Source of the DNA: DATJFH01 sp035495815
GTDB taxonomy: Bacteria; Acidobacteriota; Terriglobia; Bryobacterales; Bryobacteraceae
Reading direction: 5' to 3'
Length of the DNA: 61,867 nucleotides
Assembly: GCA_035495815.1 (NCBI GenBank)
Contig: DATJFH010000216.1
Location: 1-61,867, forward strand
Shown here: in pieces, positions 7,975-17,154 of the stretch
Position numbering within the stretch: the first letter of the stretch is position 1
How the letters are laid out: each line of letters starts with the position of its first letter
The notes under the pieces: model-generated
The model's input: the letters and a program-made list of their open reading frames with translations, nothing else
Told to the model about the DNA's origin: nothing
Database searches by the model: none
Made by a program: the position numbers and the translations under genes

Positions 7975-9614
7975 CGGCCTACATCGCCCAGCTCCCGCCG
8001 CCACCCGCCCGCGCGCAATGCGATCCCCTCGCCGGCACGGCGCCACACGGCTCCTTCGCCGCGCAGGTGCGCGCGGCAGGACTGTGCTGGCGATTCGGCC
8101 TCCTGATGGGCGCACACATCCTCGAGACGGGATTCCTGCTCGCAAGCTGGGTGTTCATCGGATCGGGAGCGCTCAGCGGCCATCTCGATTCCGGCTGGCT
8201 TTCGGCGTGGGCTCTGTGCCTGGCGAGCACGGCGCCGCTGCGGCTCGCTTCCACCTGGCTCGAAGGTGTAATTGCGCTGAGCTTCAGCGGCTTGCTGCGG
8301 GAGCGGGTGCTGGGCGGAGCCATGCGTATGGATGCCGAGATGGTGCGGCGAAAGGGCTCCGGTGAATTTCTGTGCGAGGTCCTCGAATGTGAGGCCATTG
8401 AACGTCTGGGCGTGAGCGGCGGACTTGAAACCGTCCTCGCCTCGATCGAGCTGCTGATCGTCCCATTTCTGTTCGCATGGGGCGCCGCGGCGACTCTGGA
8501 GATCGCACTCCTCGCCGTTTGGCTCGGACTGACGTTGATTCTTGCCGCCCGGAACTCGCGCCTCCGCTCCGGCTGGACGGCGCTGCGTCTCGATCTGACA
8601 CACCGTCTCGTCGAGAACATGTCCGCCCACCGGACGCGCCTCGCACAGCGCCCGCCAGCGGAGTGGCACGACGAAGAAGACCAGGGGAACGCCAACTACG
8701 CGACTGACTCCCAACGGCTGGACGGCTCGACGGCATCGCTCTGCGCCGCCCTGCCTCGCGCCTATCTCATCGCAGCCTTCGCGGCGCTCACGCCGGCGTT
8801 TCTATCCGGAGACGCCCCGTTCGAGCTGCTGGCGGTCACGCTCGGCGTAATCCTGTTTACCACCGGCGCGCTCGAACGCTTCGCATTCGGAGTGACGCGC
8901 GCGGCCGCCGCCCGCACCGCCTGGCGCAGCGTCAGGCCCATGTTCGAAGCCGGTGGCGAAGCGGAAGCGGCTTCCGCCGTCCCCGATATGGCGGAGAGTG
9001 AAGGGAAGACCCTCCAGGTGGACCATCTGGTCTTCACGCATGCAGGCCGCTCCGAGCCGCTGCTGAAAGGATGCGCCCTCACCGTGAAACGCGGCGACCG
9101 GCTGCTGCTCCAGGGGGATTCGGGCTCCGGCAAGTCGACATTCGCTTCCGTGCTCGCCGGTCTGCGCCGTCCGTCCAGCGGCTTCATTCTGGCCGGAGGG
9201 CTCGATCTCCAGACTCTCGGCGGCGTGAATTGGCGCCGCCGCATCGCGATGGCGCCGCAATACCATGAAAATCACATCCTGTCCGCGCCCCTTGCCTTCA
9301 ATTTACTACTGGCCCGGCCGTATCCTCATTCGTCCCGGGATCTGACTGAGGCGCGGGAAATATGCGAAGAGCTGGGTCTCGGACCGCTGCTCGAACGCAT
9401 GCCGGATGGACTCGACCAGATGGTAGGGGAAACCGGCTGGCAATTGTCGCAGGGCGAGCGCAGCCGTGTATTTCTTGCGCGCGCCCTCCTGCAAAACGCC
9501 GAGCTTCTACTGCTCGACGAAAGTTTCGCGGCGCTCGATCCGAAAAATCTTCGCCAATGCCTGGAATGCGCGGACCGGCGCGCAAAAACCTTGATGGTGA
9601 TTGCGCATCCATGA
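7959..9614 (+). CDS. ABC exporter, permease-ATPase fusion without peptidase
   Basis: Second exporter of the operon, 551 residues. I chose the ATG at 7959 because GGAGGT (7947-7952) lies six bases before it; it overlaps the previous gene by 16 bases. A transmembrane domain is followed by an ATPase with Walker A GDSGSGKST (386-394), a variant signature LSQGE (about 496-500), Walker B LLLLDES and an H-loop His at 550. The protein stops one residue after that His, a very short C-terminus. It corresponds in position to the permease/ATPase component of NHLM systems and may pair with the C39 exporter or move a different substrate. Confidence 0.9.
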   Translation: MDERLAAYIAQLPPPPARAQCDPLAGTAPHGSFAAQVRAAGLCWRFGLLMGAHILETGFLLASWVFIGSGALSGHLDSGWLSAWALCLASTAPLRLASTWLEGVIALSFSGLLRERVLGGAMRMDAEMVRRKGSGEFLCEVLECEAIERLGVSGGLETVLASIELLIVPFLFAWGAAATLEIALLAVWLGLTLILAARNSRLRSGWTALRLDLTHRLVENMSAHRTRLAQRPPAEWHDEEDQGNANYATDSQRLDGSTASLCAALPRAYLIAAFAALTPAFLSGDAPFELLAVTLGVILFTTGALERFAFGVTRAAAARTAWRSVRPMFEAGGEAEAASAVPDMAESEGKTLQVDHLVFTHAGRSEPLLKGCALTVKRGDRLLLQGDSGSGKSTFASVLAGLRRPSSGFILAGGLDLQTLGGVNWRRRIAMAPQYHENHILSAPLAFNLLLARPYPHSSRDLTEAREICEELGLGPLLERMPDGLDQMVGETGWQLSQGERSRVFLARALLQNAELLLLDESFAALDPKNLRQCLECADRRAKTLMVIAHP

Positions 9615-10699
9615 GCTCCGATCGCGCTGCCGAGCTACAACAACAGGCCTGGAGCCTGCAAGCGGAAGGAAAACTCGAGGAGGCGTTCCTCGCGGCCGGC
9701 GAGGCCTGGCGTCTGATGCAGGAGTGCGACGGACCCGTTTCGCTCGATGTCGCCAATCTGCTCAACGACCTGGCGGAGATCGAGGCCGAACGTCAGCGTT
9801 TCGGCGCCGCCTTGGCGCTGGCGGAGCGCGCACGGGAAGTCCAAGACATGCTGCGGGACAGATTCCCGGGCGAAACGGCGGCGCGCATTCGGCTCAAAAC
9901 GCTCTCGATGCTCGGCTCGATTCGAAGAAACCGTGGTGAGAGTTCGGACGCGGAAGCCGCCCTCCAACAGGCGCTCTCCCTGGCGGAGCGCGAGTTTGGC
10001 CCGGCATCGGAAGAGGCGGCGGAAGCGCGCAACAACCTCGGCCTGCTCTACAAAGACCAGGGCCGCTTTGACGAGGGTCTGCAGCTCTATCGGGAAGCGT
10101 TGGAGTCTATCGTCCGGCTGCACGGCGAAGACTGTCCCTCGGCTGCGACTCTCTTCCACAACATCGGCGGCATTCTGCACGCGCAAGGCGATTTTGCGGC
10201 GGCCGAAATGCCGGGCCGCAAAGCGTGGGAAATTTCGCGTCGGCTGCTCGGTGACGATGATCCGACAGCCATCCTGCACGCGGCAGCTTGGGCGGCAATC
10301 CTCGATGGTCTCCACAGGTACGACGAAAGCGAGACGATCTACCGCCGGGCTTTAGCGATATTCGAGCATGCTTTCGGGCCCGTGCACTATGAAATCGCTG
10401 CGAACCTCCACAATCTGGCGGCGGTTCGCGCTGAGCGCGGCGACAGCGCTCAAGCCGAGGAGTACTATCGCCGCGCGCTGGCGATCAAGGAAGAGTTATT
10501 GGGCGAGGACAGCCCGGACACGGCCCTGACGCGCATGAATCTGGGAAGTCTGTTAGGAGCCACTGGCCGCAGGGGCGAAGCGTCGTCCCTGCTCGAGCGC
10601 GCTGTGACGGTGCTGGACAAGCGGCTCCCGCCGGGACATCCGCACCTCGCAATCGCCCGGAAACGCCTCCGTGAGTTTCCGGGAACCCCGGAGATCTGA
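9611..10699 (+). CDS. kinesin-light-chain-type TPR protein
   Basis: Soluble protein of 362 residues built from TPR repeats of the TPR_10/TPR_12 type, for example NNLGLLYKDQGRFDEGLQLY, LFHNIGGILHAQGDFAAAE and LHNLAAVRAERGDSAQAEE. The start at 9611 overlaps the ABC gene stop (ATGA). No signal peptide or catalytic domain is visible. Translational coupling to the exporter suggests a scaffold or regulatory role in the same system, which is inference. Confidence 0.85.
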   Translation: MSSDRAAELQQQAWSLQAEGKLEEAFLAAGEAWRLMQECDGPVSLDVANLLNDLAEIEAERQRFGAALALAERAREVQDMLRDRFPGETAARIRLKTLSMLGSIRRNRGESSDAEAALQQALSLAEREFGPASEEAAEARNNLGLLYKDQGRFDEGLQLYREALESIVRLHGEDCPSAATLFHNIGGILHAQGDFAAAEMPGRKAWEISRRLLGDDDPTAILHAAAWAAILDGLHRYDESETIYRRALAIFEHAFGPVHYEIAANLHNLAAVRAERGDSAQAEEYYRRALAIKEELLGEDSPDTALTRMNLGSLLGATGRRGEASSLLERAVTVLDKRLPPGHPHLAIARKRLREFPGTPEI

Positions 10700-10787
10700 G
10701 CCTTTGAGACCTGCGCCACGATTCTTCGTTCCGGAGGAGCAGGTCAACAAGCTGATCGAGGAGCTCTCCTTCGAACTGGCTCTCTAG
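10671..10787 (+). CDS. possible short peptide gene at operon end
   Basis: A 38-codon frame with GTG start overlaps the end of the TPR gene; a TTG at 10704 would give 27 residues. The C-terminal part reads FFVPEEQVNKLIEELSFELAL, an amphipathic helix. CCGGAGGAG lies inside the frame, not upstream of it. It could be a leader-type peptide or chance coding; only the composition supports it. Confidence 0.25.
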   Translation: MSFREPRRSEPLRPAPRFFVPEEQVNKLIEELSFELAL

Positions 10788-13126
10788 TCGCCGATCAATG
10801 CCGCCAGGATCCGCCGCGCCGCGAGCTTGCCGCGCTCGCCCACTTCTCCGAGCGGCCCAACGCAGGACGGGCAGCCAGCGTCACACGCGCAGCCGTCCAA
10901 CAGTTGCGCGGCGTGGGTCAGCAGCTTCGCCGTCATTTTGAAAAGCGGCGCGCTCTGCCCGATGCCTCCGGAGTAGTTGTCGTAAAGATACAGGTTCGGC
11001 TCAAACGCCTCCAGCCCCGTCGCGATTTCTTCGCTTATGGCAACACCCAGGTCGCGCGGATCGCACATCAGCAGCAGCGAGCCGATCGTTCTTAGAGCGT
11101 GGCCCAGTCCGATGATTCCGTCCTGCTTGTCGGTGGGCGAGAGGTCGCCGAACTGCGCCAGGAACGCCGCCGGAAAGTGCAGCCAGAACGCCGTCGTGTG
11201 CATCTCCTGCTCCGGCATCGAGAGCTTTCCCGCGCCCACGTTCTCGTTCGTATAAAATTTGATCTTCTTGAATCCCACGATCTGCCGGTTGACGCGCGCC
11301 TCGCCGTGCACGCGCCGCGCGCCGGACCGGATCTCCGCGCTCTCGAACTCCTCGAGCGTCTTGACCTGCGTGTAGTCGATCGCGTCGGTGTAATAATCGC
11401 TGTCGACTCGCCGGACGTATGCCTTGCGCTCCTCGTAATCGAACCGCTCCACCTGATACTGGCGCGCCTCGTGCAGATAAATAGCCTTCTCGTGCAGCGT
11501 GGTCAGGGCCGCGGTAAACGACACTTCCGCGATCACGGCGGGCTCGGAGGTAATATCCACCACCACGAAGTTATCGCTGGTAATCGACCGCAGGCCGATA
11601 GCGTCCGCCGGGTAGGTCTGCGACGTCCAGTGCCACGCCTTTGCCGAGTGATGCAGGAAGCCAGCCTCTTCCAAAAAGCCGCAGAGCGGACCCGTCTCGT
11701 GACGCCCGAACTTCTCGCCGTTCTGTATGGGCAGCTCGAAGGCGGCGCATTTCAAATGACCGAGCAGGATTTCAAGGTTGTCCGGATTGATGTAGGCGCT
11801 TTCCGGCGGCCGGTCGAAGAAATAATCCGGATGCTCGACGATGTACTGATCGAGCGGCGCGCTGGACGCCACCAGAACGGCGGCCGACGTGGATTGCCGC
11901 CGCCCCGCCCTGCCTGCCCGCTGCCAGGTGGAGGCGATTGTCCCCGCATAACCCGCCATCACCACCGCGTCGAGCGAGCCGATGTCAATTCCCAATTCGA
12001 GCGCGTTGGTCGCCACCACGGCGCGAATCTCCCCGTCGCGCAGCAGGCGCTCGATCTCGCGTCGCTCCCTCGGCAGATAACCGCCCCGGTAGCCGCGCAC
12101 GGTCTCCGGAGGCAGCGGCTTGCGGTCGCAGGCGTCTTTGAGATAGGTCACCAGAATTTCCGTCGCCAGGCGGTTGTTGGCGAATACCAGCGTCTGCTGG
12201 CCGCGCTCGATGAACTCCAGGGCGATGCGCCTGGTTTCGCTGATGTAGCTGCGGCGGATCCCCAGCTGCCGGTTTACCACCGGCGGATTGTAGAACAGGA
12301 AATACTTCTCACCCGCCGGAGCGCCGTTGCGGTCCACCATCTCGAAGGGCGCGGCCGTCAGCGCTACCGCCAGCTCGCGCGGGTTGGCAATCGTGGCCGA
12401 CGAGCAGATGAACTGCGGCTTCGAGCCGTAAAACTCGCAGATGCGAAGCAGCCGCCTCAGCAGGTTGGCGAAATGACTTCCGTAAACGCCCCGATAGTAG
12501 TGCAGCTCGTCGATGATGATATAGCGAAGCTTCTCCAAAACTTTGACCCACTTGGTGTGATGAGGAAGAATGCCGGCGTGCAGCATATCGGGGTTGGTCA
12601 TCACCACTCCCGCCCGCTGGCGTATGGCCTTGCGCGCGTCCTGCGGTGTATCGCCGTCATAGGTGAAGGCGCGCAGATCCGACCCGATGTCTTCCACCAG
12701 CGACTGGAATTCGTGAAGCTGATCCTCGGCCAGCGCCTTGGTCGGATAGATGTAGATGGCCCGCGCGTCCGGATCGCGGAGCAGCAGGTCAAGAACCGGC
12801 AGATTGAAGCAAAGCGTCTTGCCGCTGGCGGTCGGTGTAACGACCACCACATTGTGGCCTGCCGTTACTTTTTCGAACGCCTCGGCCTGGTGACTGTAGA
12901 GCTTCGGTATGTTTCGCCGGACCAACCCTTCGCGCAGCCTGGCATGCGCCGATTCCGGGATGTCGACATACTCCGCCTGGCGCGCGGGTTGATGCCGGAT
13001 GGCGCGAATCGGCGAATCCTCCTTCTGCATCAGCGCCCGGAAATGAGCCAGCGCCGCCTCCAGGTTCGGCTGGCGCGCGAGCGCCAGCTCTTCAGAGAAA
13101 TCCGGAAAACCCAGGCTGAGATTCAC
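10784..13126 (-). CDS. MrfA-type DEAD/DEAH helicase with C-terminal Cys cluster (DUF1998)
   Basis: Superfamily 2 helicase, about 780 residues, of the YprA/MrfA group (COG1205), whose Bacillus member acts in repair of mitomycin-type DNA damage. Visible motifs are Walker A TPTASGKT (about 97-104), motif II IIIDELHYY, motif III CSSATIAN, and QRAGRAGR for motif VI. The C-terminal DUF1998 region carries four cysteines in CACDAGCPSC, expected to bind zinc. The frame is open to an ATG at 13216, but that would overlap the preceding gene and cover a 14-base palindrome, so I chose the GTG at 13126; a further ATG starts at MQKED. No MrfB-like nuclease is adjacent. Confidence 0.9.
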   Translation of the reverse strand: MNLSLGFPDFSEELALARQPNLEAALAHFRALMQKEDSPIRAIRHQPARQAEYVDIPESAHARLREGLVRRNIPKLYSHQAEAFEKVTAGHNVVVVTPTASGKTLCFNLPVLDLLLRDPDARAIYIYPTKALAEDQLHEFQSLVEDIGSDLRAFTYDGDTPQDARKAIRQRAGVVMTNPDMLHAGILPHHTKWVKVLEKLRYIIIDELHYYRGVYGSHFANLLRRLLRICEFYGSKPQFICSSATIANPRELAVALTAAPFEMVDRNGAPAGEKYFLFYNPPVVNRQLGIRRSYISETRRIALEFIERGQQTLVFANNRLATEILVTYLKDACDRKPLPPETVRGYRGGYLPRERREIERLLRDGEIRAVVATNALELGIDIGSLDAVVMAGYAGTIASTWQRAGRAGRRQSTSAAVLVASSAPLDQYIVEHPDYFFDRPPESAYINPDNLEILLGHLKCAAFELPIQNGEKFGRHETGPLCGFLEEAGFLHHSAKAWHWTSQTYPADAIGLRSITSDNFVVVDITSEPAVIAEVSFTAALTTLHEKAIYLHEARQYQVERFDYEERKAYVRRVDSDYYTDAIDYTQVKTLEEFESAEIRSGARRVHGEARVNRQIVGFKKIKFYTNENVGAGKLSMPEQEMHTTAFWLHFPAAFLAQFGDLSPTDKQDGIIGLGHALRTIGSLLLMCDPRDLGVAISEEIATGLEAFEPNLYLYDNYSGGIGQSAPLFKMTAKLLTHAAQLLDGCACDAGCPSCVGPLGEVGERGKLAARRILAALIGD

Positions 13127-13147
13127 CTGGCCATTTTCGCTTTTTCT

Positions 13148-13161
13148 TTGCCTTAAGGCAA
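13148..13161. promoter_or_regulatory. perfect 14-base palindrome before the helicase gene
   Basis: TTGCCTTAAGGCAA lies between the end of the hydrolase gene and the GTG start of the helicase. It could be an operator or part of a transcript hairpin. No T-run follows on the minus strand, so it is not a typical terminator. Confidence 0.3.
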
Positions 13162-13181
13162 GAGGGCGGGATGTTAGCCAA

Positions 13182-15170
13182 TCACGGGTAACGGATTCGG
13201 ACGGTGTGGACTCCACGCGGGAGCATTACGGCCCAGTTCCGGCCCGAGGAAAACAGCTCCGGAGCAGTTTCAACGCCGTCCACTTCGAGCCCAGCCGGAC
13301 GGCTCTCGAGGATTGCGATCGCACGGGATGCGCTTGAATAACTAAGTGCCAGCCCGCCGTCCGGTAACGACTCCGCCGATTGGACGTCGCCGTTAAAATC
13401 GAGGATTCGAGGCGTGCTCAATGGCGAGGCTTCCAGCGTGTGCACGCCCGCCGGCAGCCAGACGGTCGTTCCATCGGTCAGCGGCCATGGTTTTCCGTCC
13501 ATTGCCGCGGCGCCGGCCCAACGGACACCTGCGCCGCCGGCGGATTCGACGGTCCAGACTCCGCCGACTGTCTCCACCCTCCGCACGGCTGCGGCCGCCG
13601 CCGGCAGCAATTTCAGATCGGGCGTGAGGATGGAGTTCTCGAAGTAGAGCGCCACCCGGTCGAACGAGCCGGCCGCCAGGTTCACCAGTTGGAACAGCTC
13701 GGTGCCGGTCTGCTGTTTGGTGGGGTAGACATCCTGATACCGGTCCACCACGTTGATGTCGATGGCCAGCTTGCCTGCGTGAGGCGTGAGGGACTGGTAG
13801 CGCCGCGCGATCTCCGGATACCGCTCCGGCCCCATGTGCCACACCGTCGCCGGGTCCTCGATAAGGAAGGTGAAACCCTTTTCGCCCGCCAGGGGCAGCG
13901 CTCCCGCCGCGTCCGCGCCGATCGCGTCCTTCATTCCCGGATCGAAGCGGTCATCGACGTGCGTCAGCGCCAGGTCCAGGTGGGGACGAACGCCGCGCAG
14001 CGAGGCGATCTGATCCATCCAGTCCTGCTGCATCCGCCGCGCCAGTTCGGCGCGGAAATCGAGGAATGCGCGAAGCGACGCCTCGTCCTTGCGCGCGCCG
14101 AAAAGCTCGATCGGGTCGAATCCCCGCGCTTCGCGGAACATCTTGCGGACATCCTCGTTCATTGGGGTGAACCGCGCCGGGTTGGACGCTCCCTCGAGCG
14201 ATTCGAAATACAGCTCAGCCAGGTTCACGCCATCCCAGTCGAAGCGCTCGATCAATTGCTTCACCCCTTCGGCGGCTGCGCGAAAGCAGTCCGGATTGGT
14301 GAGGTTCATCAGCTTCCGCCAGTCCAGCTGCGCATCCTGCAGCGCGGCGGTCTTCTCCCGCCATTCGGGATGATCCGCCCAGAACTTGTCGCTGACGTGA
14401 GGCAGCTCGAGCCACGCGTAGACCAGAATCCCCTTGCGGTGGCAGGCCGCGATCAGATCGTTCAAATAACGGTCGCGAGCGGGGTCCGGCTCCTGGAAAT
14501 GCCACGCCGCCACGTGCAGAGCCCCGATTCCGGAGGCGCGCCAGCGGCTCGCGAAGTAATCGAGATCGACGCGCATCCGGTAGGACGAATCGAAGAACGC
14601 CCACAAGCGGGACGAGCGGAACGGCGCCTCCAGACCCAGGTCCGCCAGCGCGTGCAGGATGTACGGAAAGCGCTCGTAGCCCTGCTCTCCAGGGCTGGCC
14701 GCCACCCACAGGACCGCGCCGGCGCCGCGCCGGAACCCGGCCAGCACGGGGGCTCCGGTCCAGCGTTCCCGGGCGAATACGCGCGCTTCCGGCGGCACGG
14801 CAAAGCGCGGCATTTCCAGCGTCTTCTGCCAGATGATGGGCAGCTTGGGACGACGCTCGTCGACGATACTCCCTGCGCGGACACGGTTCTTGCCGCCTCG
14901 AAATCCGAATGATTCGGCCACCGGCGATTCGCCTTCGAGAATGACGAGGGCGCCACGCTCTACCCGCCCGGTCCATTGCGGCGAAGCGGGCGTCGCCGGA
15001 CGCAGCACGAAGATGCGGGCCAGTTCCGAGTCCTGCCGCAGGAAACCCACTGATGACAGGACCCGCGGCCATGATCCCGGCTCCGGACCAATCACGGCGA
15101 AATGCAGCGCCGGACCAGAGTCCGAGGCGGCGGCCGAGGCCAGCAACAGAAAGCTAACGAGTGATCGCAT
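13182..15170 (-). CDS. exported glycoside-hydrolase-like protein (GHL10/DUF187 type)
   Basis: Protein of 662 residues with a signal peptide (MRSLVSFLLLASAAASD). The middle part resembles the TIM-barrel family of putative glycoside hydrolases GHL10 (YddW type): GILVYAWLELPH, then DWRKLMNLTNPDC and RFDWDGVNLAELYFE. The start at 15170 overlaps the upstream TPR/barrel gene by 17 bases, indicating coupling. The C-terminus looks like a beta-rich accessory domain. Placement beside a TPR plus beta-barrel protein suggests cleavage or processing of an exported polysaccharide; catalytic residues cannot be assigned by eye. Confidence 0.75.
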   Translation of the reverse strand: MRSLVSFLLLASAAASDSGPALHFAVIGPEPGSWPRVLSSVGFLRQDSELARIFVLRPATPASPQWTGRVERGALVILEGESPVAESFGFRGGKNRVRAGSIVDERRPKLPIIWQKTLEMPRFAVPPEARVFARERWTGAPVLAGFRRGAGAVLWVAASPGEQGYERFPYILHALADLGLEAPFRSSRLWAFFDSSYRMRVDLDYFASRWRASGIGALHVAAWHFQEPDPARDRYLNDLIAACHRKGILVYAWLELPHVSDKFWADHPEWREKTAALQDAQLDWRKLMNLTNPDCFRAAAEGVKQLIERFDWDGVNLAELYFESLEGASNPARFTPMNEDVRKMFREARGFDPIELFGARKDEASLRAFLDFRAELARRMQQDWMDQIASLRGVRPHLDLALTHVDDRFDPGMKDAIGADAAGALPLAGEKGFTFLIEDPATVWHMGPERYPEIARRYQSLTPHAGKLAIDINVVDRYQDVYPTKQQTGTELFQLVNLAAGSFDRVALYFENSILTPDLKLLPAAAAAVRRVETVGGVWTVESAGGAGVRWAGAAAMDGKPWPLTDGTTVWLPAGVHTLEASPLSTPRILDFNGDVQSAESLPDGGLALSYSSASRAIAILESRPAGLEVDGVETAPELFSSGRNWAVMLPRGVHTVRIRYP

Positions 15171-17154
15171 ACCAGAAACCTGCCCGCACATCCAGAAAAT
15201 CCGCACGCCGGTAATATTGGGAGGACAGATGGTAGCCGCGCACCCCGCTTACCGAAAAGACCAGCGGCCGGGGCATCCATTGCCAGCGGAACCTGACACC
15301 CGGCCCGGTTTCGATGAAATTGGCCCAGTCGAGGCCCTTGGCGTCACGGACCAGATTGTTGTTCCAGAAGAGCTGCGTTTCTATCGAACCCAGCGGAGGC
15401 GGGGTCAATCCGATCCGTGTCTGGCCGTACAGCAGGAAATCGTTTTCGAAGCGGCTGAAGTACAGCGCATCCGCATTGGTTTCGAAAAACCATCCGGGGC
15501 TCTCCCCGCCCATGCCGTGACCGAATCCCCGACCGAAGCTCAGCCCGCCGCGATAATCCGCTGTCGTGCGGCTCTGCGGGCGCCGATCGACATAGCTGAC
15601 CGCCGTGCCGGCTTCTCCCCAGAGGGTCATGCCGCGCCAGGATCGGGCGGCGACGCCTACGGCGAACAGCCCCGCGCTTTCCGAAAGGTACTGCGGTATC
15701 GGACCTCCGGTAGTAAGCCTGGTGTCTCCGAACAGCCGCAGGGAAACGTAGGGACGGAAGGGAAGATTGCCGAGCTTGACCTCGGTCTTGATCTGTCCGT
15801 AGGCGAAGACGTCGTGCCAGCGGCTGGAATAGAGCGGGTAGAGCCACAATGTGGTTCGAAAGCGTTTCAAGGCGGCACGCAGGTTCCTGAACGAACGGTC
15901 CGCATCGGCCGCAATGGCCGCGTCCGGGCTCCTGCGGGCGAGTGAGAACCAGCGCGAGGCCTCCTGATCCAGGTGCAGGATGTTGTAGGTGGAACCGAGC
16001 TTCAGCGACACCCACCCGTCGGCTGGGTCGGCGCGGTGGGCCGCGTGCAGGTACTGCAGAGCGTCCTTGAGATAGCCGGACTTGAGGCTGCGCTCGGCCA
16101 TGACCTTGGGGTCCTCGGACACCGCTCCGCCGGCTGCGTCGAGCAGGGGCATTTTCAAAGCGGCTCTCACGCGGTTAGCCAGGGAGACGTCGTTGCTCTT
16201 GAGAACCTTCTCGAGCAGCGGCATGGCGCGCGATTTCTCGTCGCGCACCAGATAGAGGAAGCCCATCTGGGCGCAGGAGAGGAGATCGTCCGGCGCTTTT
16301 TCGAGCACGATCAGAAATTCGCGCTCGGCTTCCGGCTGCCGGTCCATCGCGAGGAGCAGGAAAGCCAATTCGCGGCGCAAGTCGATGTTGCCGGAATCGA
16401 GCTCCAGCGTCCGCCGGAATTCCTGGACATACGGATAGCGGTCCGGCAGCAGCTCGCGGGCCGCCTCGCGCGCCCGGGGCTCGCTGCCCCAGGCAGCAGC
16501 CAGGAGAGCCGCGTTCGCTTCATCCACGCGGTTGAGGGCCTTCCAGGTACGGCCAAGGTCGAGCAGCGTCTGACGCCGGGCGGGCAGGATCTCCCAGGCC
16601 CTCTGATAGTGCCGGGCCGCCAGTTCCAGATCGTCGCGCTGCTCGGCCAGCGTGGCCAGCTCATGGTGCGCGCTGAAGCTGGCCGGAACCAGTTCCAGCG
16701 CTTTTGTCCATCGCTCGATGCCCGCGGCCAGTGGTCCGTCGATATTCCGGAAAGCCTGTTCGGCAGTCGCTCGGGAGGGAGGGTCGCCTGTCTTGCGTAC
16801 GCGGTCGAACACCCGCCGGGCTGCAGCCTTCATCCCGGTGTCATGACAAAGATAGGCGTACTCGAGGGCCACGTGAAAGTCCGCCGGATCAAGACTCATG
16901 GCTTGGGCAAACTGGTCCCGGGCCGCTTCGTTCTCCCCGACTTTCAGGTACGCATAGGCCAGATCCTTGCGAATGGCAGCCCGGCCCGGAGCCTGCCCGA
17001 TCGCTTTCAGAAAGAGTTCGATCGCGGCGTCATACTGCTTGCTCTGAAGCGCCTGGTAGGCGCTGCTCAGCGTCGCATATGCCGGATCGGAAGCGGCTTC
17101 GGGGCCCTGCGCCTGAAGGAGCATCGACACAAGCAGTAACAAGCCGGGTCGCAT
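15154..17154 (-). CDS. TPR protein with C-terminal outer-membrane barrel (PgaA/PelB/NfrA-like)
   Basis: Protein of 666 residues with signal peptide MRPGLLLLVSMLLQAQG. Residues from about 25 to 430 are TPR repeats (for example AYATLSSAYQALQSKQYDAA and RKDLAYAYLKVGENEAARDQ). The last 230 residues alternate aromatic and polar residues as in a beta-barrel and end in GFWYAITR. The order of TPR then barrel is that of the exopolysaccharide porins PgaA, PelB and BcsC and of NfrA. The longest frame runs back to 17427, but the signal peptide fixes the start at 17154. Coupled to the downstream hydrolase. No synthase is nearby, so the substrate is unknown. Confidence 0.7.
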   Translation of the reverse strand: MRPGLLLLVSMLLQAQGPEAASDPAYATLSSAYQALQSKQYDAAIELFLKAIGQAPGRAAIRKDLAYAYLKVGENEAARDQFAQAMSLDPADFHVALEYAYLCHDTGMKAAARRVFDRVRKTGDPPSRATAEQAFRNIDGPLAAGIERWTKALELVPASFSAHHELATLAEQRDDLELAARHYQRAWEILPARRQTLLDLGRTWKALNRVDEANAALLAAAWGSEPRAREAARELLPDRYPYVQEFRRTLELDSGNIDLRRELAFLLLAMDRQPEAEREFLIVLEKAPDDLLSCAQMGFLYLVRDEKSRAMPLLEKVLKSNDVSLANRVRAALKMPLLDAAGGAVSEDPKVMAERSLKSGYLKDALQYLHAAHRADPADGWVSLKLGSTYNILHLDQEASRWFSLARRSPDAAIAADADRSFRNLRAALKRFRTTLWLYPLYSSRWHDVFAYGQIKTEVKLGNLPFRPYVSLRLFGDTRLTTGGPIPQYLSESAGLFAVGVAARSWRGMTLWGEAGTAVSYVDRRPQSRTTADYRGGLSFGRGFGHGMGGESPGWFFETNADALYFSRFENDFLLYGQTRIGLTPPPLGSIETQLFWNNNLVRDAKGLDWANFIETGPGVRFRWQWMPRPLVFSVSGVRGYHLSSQYYRRADFLDVRAGFWYAITR

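Noticed and set aside
11099..13156. 685-residue plus-strand protein
   Set aside because: It is antisense to the helicase, whose motifs are unmistakable, and shows no domain.
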